From Homalodisca vitripennis (Eukaryota > Arthropoda > Insecta > Hemiptera > Cicadellidae): a stretch of DNA of 64,000 nt. Shown one piece after another: positions 21,260-33,870 of the stretch; position 1 is the stretch's first letter; each line of letters opens with the position of its first letter. The notes under the pieces were generated by a model that saw only the letters and a list, made by a program, of their open reading frames with translations, searched no databases and was not told where the DNA came from. The translations under genes and the position numbers were made by a program. The stretch lies in assembly GCF_021130785.1 (NCBI RefSeq), contig NC_060215.1:122426001-122490000 (forward strand), read 5' to 3'.

Positions 21260-23270
21260 AATGACGCTCTCACCTTTTCCCGGGAATTAAGACTAAAATT
21301 TTTCATTAGCAAACAACAAAACCTTTGTAATGATGAAATTCTTCCTTGCTTGAATAGGTTAAAAAAAATCGGATTGGGAACCTCCCCTTCTTCCTGCAGA
21401 TTACCCAATTGAACAGTTTATTAACATTGTATTGTCTAATTTGTCAAACCCGGAATTTCAAAAGTTTTTAATAAGAAGAATAACTTATCCCAAAATGAAA
21501 TCCGAGCCATTCAATCACAGAAAAACAATCGCAATATAATCATTCTCCCGGCTGATAAAGGAAGTAAGATTGTTATTTTAAATTTAAAAGATTACATTGA
21601 AGAAGCTTCCACACAGTTATCTGATACAAATACGTAAAAGCCTCTGGAGGAAGATCCTACAGATAAATTTAATGAAGTTATCAAAAATTACCTCAAAGAT
21701 TACGGTCCCAGTCTAGGTATGTCATCAAAGAATATTGAATTATTAAGTCCAAAATGGCCTCGAACACCAATATTTTATACACTCCCAAAAATCCACAAAC
21801 CCATTCGTCCTCCACGTGGTAGACCTATTGTTTCTAGCTATGAGAGCCCAACAGAAAGAATTTCAGCTTATATTGATGATCAACTGCAACTGTTTGTAAA
21901 ATCATTACCAGCCTATATAAAAAATTCTACTGACTTCATTGAAAAAAATACTACTGTTAAACAACCAATTCCTGAAAATTCGATTCTCGTAACAGTAGAT
22001 GAAGATGCTCTATACACATACATACCACATAAAGAGAGTCTGCAGGCTGTAGAGAGTGTTGTAGACGCTAGAAAAAAATAATGTTATTCCATCGACCAAC
22101 TTTTTAATTAATTTAATGCAATTCGTCCTTACAATGAACAATTTTAAATTTAACGACAAAAATTATCTACATTTTTTGGGTACAGCTATGGGCACCAGGA
22201 TGGCTCCCACATATGCTAACCTGTTCATGGGCGAATTCGAGAATAAATTTCTAGCCTCAAAAAACCTTCAACCATTGAAATGGGTACGTTTCATCGATGA
22301 TATATTTTTCTCATGGCATCATGGAATGGAATCTTTGCAGTTCTCTCCTTTGAAGTTTACATGGAACTATTTTGATGTTACGATAACCGTTTTAGATGTT
22401 GGCATTTTCTTAGAATCAGGCTACAGTACATAAACATAAAATTGCATGTTTGCATATAAACAACAAACACAAAGAACTATCTAAATTTTTTAAGTTGCCA
22501 TCCAATATATAAAAAAAGTCTATTCCAAAAAGATTATCTATACGAGCCAAGAAGCTCTGCAGTAATGATATAGACTTCTTAAACTACATTGAAAAATTAA
22601 GCAACACTTTTAAACATTTAAATTATCCAGACAAAATTTAAAAAATCAAATAAACAAACCAAAACTTCCAGCAAGCTTCAATTATAAAACACAACCAAAG
22701 TTTATTACACAGTTTTTTCTGGCCTACACAAAATTAACAGTATTATGAAAATCGCCCATAATGTCCTACTTTCCTCTTCAGATACCCAAACTTTTATGGC
22801 TAAAGCACCTAGAGTAATATTTCAAAAACCTCCAAATTTGAAAAACAAACTTGTCCAAACTAAACTACCTAAATTACAACAACCCGTTACTAATGGATGT
22901 GAACCGTGCAACAAACCACGTTGCGGTTCTTGCAAAATTATGGAAAACTCTAAGGAATTCAAAAGTAACGTAACAGGTTTAACTTATCTCATCATTGTCA
23001 AAGTAAACTGTGACTCTATGAATGTAATTACCAAATTAATTGTAAATTTTGTAACAAACAGTACATTGGACAAACATCTAACCATCTTAGAGTCAGAATA
23101 ACGGGGCACATATTTGATATTTTCCATAAAGACAAGGAGGAATCATTGGCCATACATGCTGCTGAGTACAAAACAGACAACATTGAAGAATGTTATAACC
23201 TTAAAGGAATTAATAAGGTCTTCCCTTGTCCTGAAGAAAATTTGGTAATTATCATATTAATATAGAACAA
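21260..23270 (+). pseudogene. Penelope-like element RT and GIY-YIG endonuclease, decayed
   Basis: Reading across frames gives the family order: ILPADKGSKIVILNLKDYI (about 21545-21600), FYTLPKIHKP with RGRPIVSSYESPTERISAYI (21770-21880), VTVDEDALYTYIPH (motif A region, about 21990-22030), LGTAMGTRMAPTYANLFMGE (about 22160-22230), VRFIDDIFFSW (motif C with DD, about 22285-22315), SIRAKKLCSNDIDFLNYIEK (about 22540-22600), then the cysteine-rich linker GCEPCNKPRCGSC (22895-22935). The GIY-YIG nuclease follows: NVI.. then CKFCNKQYIGQTSNHLRVRI (about 23045-23095) and a conserved tail to about 23260. This telomerase-related RT with a C-terminal GIY-YIG domain is diagnostic of Penelope-like elements. 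Stop codons (e.g. TAA at 21636) and several frameshifts make it inactive. Confidence 0.87.
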
Positions 23271-23440
23271 AAAAGTATAAGGTTTGATGGGGTGGAAATG
23301 AGAAATAACGAAGTTCTAGAAAATGAAAAATTAAATAACTTTTCAGAAATATCTCCATGTTCTACATCCACGTCTAGCGTCACGTGACCTTTTGTGGCCA
23401 ATGATTGAACCTCGTGATGACGTCACCGGTTGCGCCGCCA

Positions 23441-23676
23441 TCTTTGCAAACGTAAATGAAAAATAATACAGAAATGAGCAGAATTTTTATAAAAATAAAT
23501 GTTTTTTCTTAATTTCGAGAAAAAATTAATTACGAGTGCCTCCGGCCATCAGCGCGGGCTTCGGCAGCGGCTTCTTTGCAAACGTAAATGAAAAATAATA
23601 CAGAAATGAGCAGAATTTTGATCAAAATTAATAATGTTTTTCTTAATTTCGAGAAAAAAAATTAATTACGAGCGCT
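23441..23676. repeat. Imperfect tandem duplication, period 132
   Basis: tctttgcaaacgtaaatgaa and the following about 98 bp (through tttcgagaaaaaattaattacgag) recur at 23573 with small indels. Between them lies a GC-rich 34-bp spacer. It lies downstream of the Penelope-like ORF. Confidence 0.8.
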
Positions 23677-24457
23677 GATGTCAATAAAATAAAAACATCC
23701 CTCGAGATAGTACCTATCAGTAAAATATAAAATACTAGAGGGGCTGATCAAAAATATAAATTGAAATGTAATGCAAAGGCAATTATGTAAACTTAAAAAA
23801 CTAAATAAATCATGAAAAACTCAAATATATAGATGGATCAGAGAACACATACCATTAGTGTGTTGGCGGATACAGCTGAGCAGCAGCAACAAAAAAAGTC
23901 GTCTATCACAACGAAACGACAAAGTCTCCAGGTTTAAAAACACCACTCGACCGCACGACGAACACATACACTCATTTTTAAAAATTCCATGTTCAATTAA
24001 AAAAGAGATAATTTCGTTTTGGTTAAAACGTAAACTCTTTACGTGCCCTACGAAACACTCCGACACACACAATTTACCACTTATCAATATACCCCCTAAA
24101 ATCATGTTATTTGTCATTTGCACCCCATAGTACTATATATATTTTTTGTTCAGGAGGGTGAGCAGAATACGTTGGTAATGTCAAATTCGTGATTTGCCGC
24201 CCCGGCGTTTTAATCTTACTGGTACGGAAAATTTAAATAGATTAAAATTAAAAAATCTGGAACAAGCACATCAATTACTTTTAAAATCAAAATACCCAAA
24301 TGGTTTAAATTTAAGATAAATTTAACTTTTCCAAATTTCCATCTGTGCCATTAATGATATATCAGCTGAGTTTTTTAATGTATTAGTTGCGTGTTTTCAT
24401 TTTTGGTTATTTTCTTTTTATTTGTTGTGTTTCTTGTTTTCTTCATATTTATATTAT

Positions 24458-24503
24458 GCTTCCTGAAGATGTGGGTATCAAATCCCACGAAATATATAGA
24501 AGC
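24458..24503 (+). ncRNA. Possible type I hammerhead ribozyme motif
   Basis: Order gcttc (24458-24462), CTGAAGA core (24463-24469), hairpin gtggg...cccac (24471-24475 / 24484-24488), GAAA (24489-24492), a tiny stem III atata with T-A before the expected cleavage site (24492-24498), then gaagc (24499-24503), which pairs with the first gcttc. This is the topology of the minimal hammerheads known in Penelope-like elements, which have very short stem III. One problem: an extra T (24470) sits between the core and stem II. Function is inferred; no second copy was found upstream. Confidence 0.42.
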
Positions 24504-24537
24504 CTTATAAACTTTGTTTTTTCATTTAAATAAGTGT

Positions 24538-24689
<152 letters not shown>

Positions 24690-24690
<1 letters not shown>

Positions 24691-25783
24691 TAATTTAAAT
24701 AAATGTTAAAGTATTGAATTCATTCATTTATATTGTTTTTGTAATTGATCATGTACAACGAGTTTATACAAGTTGTTCTGGATTGTCATAAAAATAAATT
24801 TATAAGTAACAATTTTACATGTATTAAAAGTTAAAATTTGTATATGCCAATAAATAATCATTACCATGATATGATATAGTTAACAAATCTGTAAGACTGT
24901 ATTTACTAAATATGGGTTTTAAAAGAGTAACTAATAAATATAACGGTAGCAAAACAGTTTCGTAAAATATTTCGGAGATTTTATATATATATATATATAT
25001 ATAATATATGGCCAGAGAGTACTTTGATGAATTAGAACTCTTAAAAACAGGAATCAGAATCATCCATAAAAGATTTGAAAGACAAAGAAATTACAACTTA
25101 TTAGATGTGACGAGAACGAATATGTAAATTACATACGAATGTAATTTGTTAGCTGAACGTGAATATATTATTACAAATTATTTGCTGGATATCATAATTT
25201 ATCAATGGATTTATTGAAATATAAAGGTAATATTTTAACAAATAAAGGTACGTTTGCTATTGTTTGCGTTTTAATTAGCAATGAAGTGAACATCTAGTAT
25301 ATGTTTTTTTTTTGCTTATGTTAAATGTACCTTCTCTGACACGTACAAGAATGTGCGGAGGGCATTTACTAAATGCTTAAATTCCGTAATGTTATATTTG
25401 ATTATTTACACACAACACATAGTGTTTAAATTACTATAACAAGTTCTCATGTATTTCAAAGAATACGTAAACCAGTTCATTTCGATTCTCATTTTAAAAA
25501 GGGCCAACCTCTTGAATATCAAAGTTGTTATTTGACACTTAATGTATGTAGCGAAATCACAAACACACCAGTTGAGAATTAATGAATTAAAACCAATTTT
25601 ACTTTATGAATAGACACATTATTTGAATTAATATATCACCAGCATTGATTATAATATTTTCAGTTCATCTTATTAAAATACAAGTTAAATAAAAATTTGA
25701 AAGAAAAATTACGTACCTTTTCTTTTCTGGCTAAAGAAGTAGAAACATTTATGTATTCACCTTTTAGTTGATGTTTGTAGAAA

Positions 25784-25829
<46 letters not shown>

Positions 25830-25830
25830 A
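24690..25830. other. Non-coding AT-rich stretch
   Basis: No protein similarity seen. Contains (TA)n tracts at 24981-25003 and 25786-25826, the latter directly beside the hairpin at 25834. Confidence 0.5.
25786..25826. repeat. (TA)n microsatellite
   Basis: About 41 bp of pure TA immediately left of an inverted-repeat element. Confidence 0.95.
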
Positions 25831-25833
25831 ATA

Positions 25834-26071
25834 AATTTTAATGGTGTTTAGTTCTTTCTTTGGGTGAATAAATAAGTTTTAGATTGACAAATTTTATATT
25901 TATATTATTATAAATAATCATTCAAATGAATCAGTAGTTTTTTAGTCTTAACAGAATTAGGCTAAATGAATAAAATCATTTGAATGATTATTTATAATAA
26001 TATAAATATAAAATTTGTCAATCTCAAACTTATTTATTCACCCAAAGAAAGAACTAAACACCATTAAAATT
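25834..26071. repeat. 238-bp inverted repeat (96-bp arms)
   Basis: Arms 25834-25929 and 25976-26071 are inverse copies with one mismatch seen (ttttagattg against caatctcaaa). The 46-bp loop has no ORF. A short palindromic non-autonomous transposon (MITE-like) or its fold-back remnant is likely; near-identity of the arms suggests youth. No clear target duplication can be set because the flank is TA-rich. Confidence 0.85.
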
Positions 26072-26074
26072 CAA

Positions 26075-28330
26075 GTAACTTTCTTACTATTGTTAGGATA
26101 AGGAAAACCAGTAACATTTATTCAATTCCAACCCATTCTAGTCACGATCCACGATTTACATAACTCCTGGTCACGACGAGGGCCGTGCTTAGACAGTTAT
26201 TGAATGTGGCATTGTCTGCTTAAGCTCTCAATGTAACTATTTAGTTCAAGAATTACGTTAATTCAGATAGAGATATTTCTTAAACGCCAAATTTGTTCAT
26301 AAATAGTTTTCATACATATTAATTTAAAAAGTTAGCCTATATGGATACAAATAAAATTAAGCTATTGCCATTTATGAATATTAATACAATTAACGAATGT
26401 GTACGTTATAATTTTAAAATTATATTTGTAAAGTGTATTTTAAAATATAGTGTAAATAAAAATACTTTAGTTTTATAGATTTAACATATATTTATAAATC
26501 TTATATGTTATATATCTCCCTATATGTGTGTATACAGAGGGTACATGTAAGGAGACTTTTAAAAGCAGTAAGGTTTTAAATTTCTGTTTAGCACGATTCT
26601 GTTACACCTATAACATAGATTGTAAATGGCATAAACAAATAAATTTAAAGTGAACTATTGGGCATTGGATTAAAAATAGGGCCTCATTACACGAGCAATT
26701 GCAATTTACATATTTAAATTTGTTAATAATATTTACATATGTTTCAAAAATATAATATATAAAGTATATATCAATGCATAAACTTATATAGACATCGGCT
26801 ATTAACCTGCATTTAGTTAACCATGGTTTTCTCACATTTCTAAAATTTATAAAAATTGAAAATAAAATGCAATATTTGACATTTATATTTAAAAATACTT
26901 TCAGTTCATTATTATTTATAATTTTCGCAGCACCCAACATAGAATATGACACCTGTTAATATCGAGGATTAGAGACACGACAAAATCATTGTAATATTGA
27001 ACACAATTTTTAAAAATATTATGGTATTATTAAATATTAATAATAACTATCTAAGAAATGTGTTCATCAATGAAAGCTAAATTTTTTTATTACGGTCAAA
27101 AGAGCACGTTTCAACTAACTTTTTATGAGACGGTTTGAGAAGGAAAAACACAGTACATGCCTGTTTATAGACTCGTATGCAATGGTACATAATAAAATCA
27201 GTAAAGTGTTCATGATTGATCAAGATTTTAAGGAAAGGTAAGTGCTAGACTCGTAAGAGTGTAAATCAACGGAAATAACACAATTAGTCAGGAACAGCTG
27301 GTATCACAGTTTTTGAAATCTCAATCTAACAATATGGAGTCCAGGCGGTAAATCCAGAGAAGTTAAATTAATTTGGTTAAAGAACTTTTCCAATACAGTA
27401 CGTGAGTTACTGCTTCCATGAAGACTTAAACGAGTTTTTAACAAGCTCTCTTTATCCTTGGTTTATGTCTTGACTTGAAACATTCCTTGTTAGCTCAGTC
27501 ATCGTAAGAGGTTTTAATTCTCTCGAAACACTTGGCCTTTGTGACGTCACAAGAGGAGCATTTGCATTTAAAAACAGCTTTTAATAGTGTTCTAAATAAT
27601 AAAAGAGTCATTTTAGTAACTCGATTTATGTAATTACTTCATTAAAATATATGGCACAGGCACTAAGACTATTTATTTAATTTGTTTTAAATAAACAAAT
27701 AATTCGTAATTATTATCTTCTTAAGTTAATACTATCAATCGAGATAGCTTTTAATTAATAATTAAGTATGGAAAATAAAGTCAGAACTGATATATATATA
27801 CAAGATCACTTAAATAAAATTGGTACAAAGTCGAAACGTTTTCTAAATCTGTGACATTAATAGCAAACTACGTCTTTGTATTATTGTAATTAATAAAGAG
27901 TAGCAGTTATCCGCGGTTTAGCACGCAGTGTCTTAGGTTTTGCACGTGTGTGAGCACTTCTGGTCCTAGTGAATTATATTTACCATGCAAATGTAGAGTT
28001 TTTCGTAGAAACAATTATAAAAAATATGTCAAATATGATCATTGTTATTTATTTATGTCATAGTATTTTTGTGCCATAGAAGGTATTGACTTATTTCCCC
28101 TTTCAATTAAAATATATATACAAGTACATACATAGGTATTAGAAGCCTACCTAAGTAAAAACGCAGCTATGATGGTTTTATAACAATTCTTTTTAGGAAA
28201 CGTTAAATAGTAACTTTGTCTATTATACCAATTTTCTCTTTGTCCCTTTTGATATTTTGCATTCCTGTTCATAGTATATTTAGACAGTAATTTGGTTAGT
28301 GTTTTATCCCTAAAGTTGTATTAGTAGAGT
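26075..28330. other. Non-coding region
   Basis: Only random short frames. A perfect CRE-type palindrome gtgacgtcac (27541-27550) lies close to atttgcat, possible regulatory words but unsupported by context. Confidence 0.5.
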
Positions 28331-28333
28331 TTT

Positions 28334-28338
<5 letters not shown>

Positions 28339-28387
<49 letters not shown>
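28339..28387. repeat. (TA)n microsatellite
   Basis: About 49 bp of alternating TA. Confidence 0.95.
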
Positions 28388-28390
<3 letters not shown>

Positions 28391-29274
28391 AAAATCGTAT
28401 TATTATGGAATGTATCACGAAATTTAAATATATTTCAGTGATCATAAGTGATTATCATAAATTTAATGTAATTAGCAATTTCAAAGAATATTCTACAATT
28501 TACGTGTTATTTATAAGGATATTGTGTGGAGAAATGCTGCTAACAGATAGCATATTGTATATTAACTTTGAATGTTATACAGTATATCATAAATTGACAA
28601 ATGCTTTCCTTCCACATAAGCATATTAAAATATTTTCTCAATAAAATAAGTTTTTCATTTCCCTTATAGATGTATGAACTTCCGCGGTAAGACGGTACGA
28701 TGATTCCAGTCTCGGGTATGGAAACTTTGAAGCACCTTTTTTAAAAGATGTTTCTTTAATTACGTAGTAAAATTGGGCAACTGTGCACTTCCCCAGTTTT
28801 CGTAAAAGCCTTATAAAAGAGTGAAGACAAATCATATATTATATAAGGATAACATTGCGTAATTTATTCTGTAACTCTGAATCATTGCATATTAAGCTAC
28901 ATAAATATATAGGCAATGAAATTTATAAGTTACAGTTAGTTGTTCTATAAACAAATAGAAAAGCTATGAACACATCCTATATCAATGCAATCTTATCTTG
29001 CTTTGAATCCTATCTGTATGATTGGGTGAGCAAAAGTAAATCCTGTCACGGAAAGGTATTAAAAGTAGAAACATGTTCACGATATCTCTAAAACAATGAT
29101 ATATACATTGAAATACTGAATGAAGCTTTATTTGTAGGTAAACAGAAATTATTCAAATGTCGGTGAATGCCTATCTGTGATATATAGGTGGGCGTCAATA
29201 TAAACTATCACTCAGTAAATTCGCGCAATTTCTAATATTTCTACCAGCATGTTTGTAACATTTGTTTTCTATAT

Positions 29275-29395
29275 GATTTCCTGCCTGTCCAGAATACATC
29301 TCAAGAAGTAAATGAGCTTTAGATCTAGAATTTTGCACGAAATCTCAGAAAATTCTTGTATGCAACACATTGTGTGGTGAGATACTATCGTGTAT
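29275..29395 (+). repeat. Dispersed repeat copy B
   Basis: ctgcctgtccagaatacatctc, then gaattttgcacgaaatctcag, then tgcaacac, in the same order as copies C, E, H and I. Confidence 0.45.
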
Positions 29396-30181
29396 TTAAA
29401 CATGATTAATTTGATCTAACAAGTGTTATATCAAACAAATATATAATACAGATTATTCCAATTTGAGTAAGAATTTATCTAGGTATATACAGCATATAAT
29501 TGCATTTGTTAGAATTAATTTGATGTGACAATTAAATCTGAACCAAGTATTAGTATATTTAAATTCACACTATGACCAGAAACGTTTCAGACCGGTGGTG
29601 CTCTTTCATTAGATCCTACAAAAATCCCTAAATGTGACATATTGACCAAGTATTGACCAATACTTTAAAGAGATTAAGGATACTACATATTTTATAGTTA
29701 TTTATCTAATATTTTTATTAAAAAATTAATATAAAATATGTTACGTTGGAATGATTATATTGGCCAACCCAAATTTCTGTTCATATGACATAACATTTAT
29801 GTTTAATTATCGAATGTACCAATATACGCCAGTGGTACGATAAACAATCACAGACATTTCGAAAAGCGCGGATTTTTATCCAAACTTAGACTGTTAAGTT
29901 GTAGATAGCTATGCAAACCTATACTTGTAGATAATAAAGTTGTTATTAGAGTTTCTACAAATTTAAATGCTCGAAATTAACAATTACATTTATATTACAA
30001 GTATTAGCAAAGGTACACCTTTCATATAGGTTATTAATAATTTTATCTCACCAAAATATGAACCTGTATATTTTGATGGTATAATATGACTTATCTATGA
30101 AGGTTTATATTTGTGTTTCTGCAATACTATTTGGTAGCAACTATTCAAAAAAGTACATGTGATTTGTGAATATTTAGTTGG

Positions 30182-30185
<4 letters not shown>

Positions 30186-30226
<41 letters not shown>
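30186..30226. repeat. (TA)n microsatellite
   Basis: About 41 bp of TA. Confidence 0.95.
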
Positions 30227-30230
<4 letters not shown>

Positions 30231-30483
30231 AAAAATTATAATTATGGTGGTGGTTTAATATTTAAATATAGTTGTTAAAGTGCAAACTCAAAAAATAATT
30301 TGTATTTATTTAAAATTTTTGTTTCATGACATAATATATATTTTTTTTAATGACAGAAAATGTTTAAATTATTTTTTGTAGCACATTACAACTTATAAGG
30401 AAAAAAAACAAGATACAGTTTATCAATTTATGATAAAAAATAATGAATCCATGATTTTTTTAAAAAATCATTACATTTTAGTC

Positions 30484-30572
30484 AATTTCAGCCCGGCATT
30501 TTTAGCAAGTCAGTAAAATTAAAGTCTGGCATTTTTCAACAAACTAAAAAAAAGTGTCCGGCAGTAAAAGGG
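30484..30572. mobile_element. Orphan piggyBac-like terminus
   Basis: Ends ccggcagtaaaaggg directly before TTAA (30573-30576), so read inwards it starts TTAACCCTTTTACTGCCGG, like the TTAACCCTTTT end of the copy at 15600. Three CCGGCA/CTGGCA words repeat inward. I could not find the partner end, so this may be a truncated or old copy. Confidence 0.4.
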
Positions 30573-32509
30573 TTAACCTATAAAATTTAAAGTATTATTC
30601 GGGCAAATAAGTGACATGAAAATTTACTATAAATTTAAATATAACCATGTAGTAATACGGTATTAAACTATTGTTTCTTCATATATCGACCCTTATTCAT
30701 AATGAATACATTGCCATACGTACTCACAAAGTTTGCTTGTTTCCTCTCATAGTTTAGGTGAATATTCACATGGATAAAAGCTTCAGATAATTTTAGTGCT
30801 CCGTAGTGAAGATTAAGTTTTGTTTTTTATTACGGTTTATACAATTTTAGAAGACTAATGAAAATCGCTATAAATAAATGATTTTTTTTTCTTAGAAGTA
30901 TAATTTATGACTACATAGTCCTATTTTACACTTAATCGTATACGTGTTTGTTGGGTGTAGAATCTTATGACACAATAAATTATATAGTTATTTATATTTT
31001 TTGAGTTAAACTTAACGTTTTTATATTCAGAACATTTAAAGAATATCATTCATAAAACCTAGCTTGTTCACTTAGAGTGGAACATTTTCTTAACTAGGAC
31101 TGTATTTGGATAATCCGTAATATTGCATAGTTAATTAAGCATTCTCACTAATTTATCCATCAATTTTATTGTTTTTTGTTGTATTATTTGTTATTTTTGT
31201 TAAAAACAATAAAACAAATTTTATGAGTTTAACTGACTTTTTAAAGTATTTAAGATTTTAAGTATTACACATAATAGGTAATGTACAGATAATCTGTAAT
31301 CAGTACTGATAGTAGAAATGAAAGCCAAAGCTTAAAATACTTTATTTTTACAGTAAAGTGTCGCGTATCTGTACTCAAATGACAAAACTTCCGCAACGTT
31401 TGCAGAATACTGATATGTTCAACTTCATTCTTTTTACAAAGGTCTTTTCTGATAGTACTTGGATCATTAAATCGATATGACTCTTAAAAGAAACAAATGA
31501 AACCGTAATAAAAGTATTTTGTTTAATATCTAAGAAAATGTGGTTATATAGCATAATATTTCATAAACACACTTTTAAAATTTTCATATATGTACAGAAT
31601 GCAAAACTATGCCTTTAAACAATACAGAATAATAATTTAAGCTAATATAATATGAAATATTTGAATTGACTTGTTAAGCTAAAAAAAGTAAATTCTCACG
31701 TAACATAACAGATTATGCACATGTTCTTTTAACATGCGTGTTGGCGAAGTAATTAATTTATCTTAATGTTTCATTTGATCCATTTTTATAGTTCTGTTTG
31801 TTAAACATGTCGAGCGATTACCCAAAAGGGGAATTGTTTTATTAATGAAATGCACTCCATTAACCTGCCAGATCGTGCGTCACAATGCACCTTTCATTGA
31901 TGGAATTCAATTTGCAAACAATTAAAATCTCTCATAGCGTCTGTCGCCGGCAGCGTCTTAAACCGCTCGATTGCTTTTTTCTTGGAAAGACAAGGCTCAA
32001 TGTAACGCGGTTTTCAAATAAGTAAATATTTTCCTAAAGAAAACGTGAAATGAATTTCAATGTGAAGGGAAATCCATTCCTGTATTATTAATAAACTCTA
32101 AGATTTATTTTTCCAAACTCGTTATTCTAGATTGCTATGAAGATTTGTGGATAATAATAATGTATAGTATATGATATTGTATAACCACATATTGTATATG
32201 ATCTGTTTGATTTTATAAAATTAATAATAAGTTCAAAAGTGTTTATTTATTTGGTAGTGCAAATTTATAAAACATGTGAAATAAAAAGAAATATGAGTGA
32301 AAGGATAAGAAGTTTTAAGATTAATTCTTCCTTTTTTGAAAATAAATAATCAAATATTTGTCTAGAAAAGCAACAAATATACCTAAATATGCAATTTTAT
32401 CCAGGTGTTTATAAACCATATTATTCTTGTAGATATTATATTTACCTCTTCACTGTGAGTTTTATTAATTGAAAAAATTTAATACTAAACAAGCGTTGAA
32501 GTCATTAAA

Positions 32510-32990
32510 TTACGTTAATACTCAATTTATGCATAGCACGTGACATAAAACACGTATATCGTTAATGTATAACCCAGAGAAATAATAGGACTACAACCAC
32601 CACGTAAATCTATGCCAGAATATTTTACGTTACTATGTATTATGGTTTAAGATATCACTACAACATGAATATTTAAAACTTAACGAAGTGTTAAGCAGAG
32701 CATATCTGCTACTTAATTTAATTTAAATGTTAAACCAGAAACATCATAGCACGAATATAACTACCAGGTAAATCTATGCCACATTGTTTTACGTTACTAT
32801 GTATTAGAGTTTAAAAATATCAATACAACACAGATAGACAAAAGTAAAAGGAGTATTAAACAGCGCACGTGACCTTACTCATGTATAATATCACTCTCTA
32901 AAACAGACAAATCATAGCATGAATACAACAGGTAAATCTATTCAACATAGTTTCATGTTAAGATGTATTATTATTTAAAATATCATGTTT
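32510..32990. repeat. Degenerate tandem repeat, period 164, three copies
   Basis: The words gtaaatctatgcc and ttacgttactatgtatta recur with copies anchored at 32604, 32768 and 32932, exactly 164 bp apart. Each unit also has tcatagcacgaata-type and cgtgac-type words. The units are diverged, so this is an old triplication. Confidence 0.75.
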
Positions 32991-33719
32991 TATTTGTAGG
33001 GTTTCTTCTCCTTACAATCATCATATACCACTTTTAAATGTGGTCATTATTTGCTTTGATAAATTTCATTATTACATAACTGAACTATCCGTTGCCAATT
33101 CATCCGTTTCACAAGAAAGTGATGAAGTTTACCTTATCAGTACGGACGTAATTCCAGCCACTGTTGTCCAAGCAATGTTTAAAGTTTACATAAGTTCGAC
33201 AGCCCAGTGATCATCCCAAGTCTCAGTGGCCACAAATTATTGTTGTTAGCCAAGTCATTAGTACCGAGGTAAAACAATGTCTTGAATGTACAATCTAACT
33301 GTCGGTAAACTGTTAGCTAAGGTTAATATGCAAAATCTGATTTTAGTGAAACAACGTCACCAAATATGAAAGCTGGAAAAGATAAGTCAAGAGCTACTAA
33401 TAACATATGTTAATGAAAGAATATCTCATATATGAAGCAGTTTTTTACAGTGTGTGGGTACGAGTATATGAAATAGATACCTAGTCTACCGTTTTATGTT
33501 ATATTTGTTATATAATATATCAAATACAAGTTTTAATACAAAACAATACTTACAGTAGTTATAATAAATTAAGAAACAAATTACAATTAATAAAACCAAA
33601 TAAATAAAATCATCTACTGAGTAGAGAAATAATATTTCAATTAATAAAACAAACAAAATTTTTCATAGTCAATTTACTATACATATTACTAAGAAAAGCC
33701 TATTACATTACTCAAGAGA

Positions 33720-33870
33720 CTAGAAATGTCTGTCTGTCTATCTGCCTGTCCGTCAGCACGATACCTCAATAACAAAATGAATTATGGATTTAAAATTGTG
33801 CATGTAGGTTCATTTCTATGTACGCAACACTGTTTCGATGATGGCGAATGTCACTATATGGGACTTAGCT
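33720..33870 (+). repeat. Dispersed repeat copy C
   Basis: tgtctgtctgtctatctgcc, then cacgatacctcaataacaaaat, then aaaattgtgcatg, then gtacgcaacac. This is the clearest tetranucleotide-led copy of the family. Confidence 0.55.

Larger units (their letters stand above)
28390..32500. other. Non-coding region
   Basis: No gene recognised; short frames at 28405-28644 (+) and 28638-28835 (-) have no known features. Holds dispersed repeat copy B, a (TA)n tract, a piggyBac-like end at 30484-30572, and a higher-complexity island near 31840-31980. Confidence 0.5.

Noticed and set aside
27541..27565. CRE palindrome and octamer-like word as a promoter
   Set aside because: No gene or start site nearby; short words alone are not evidence.
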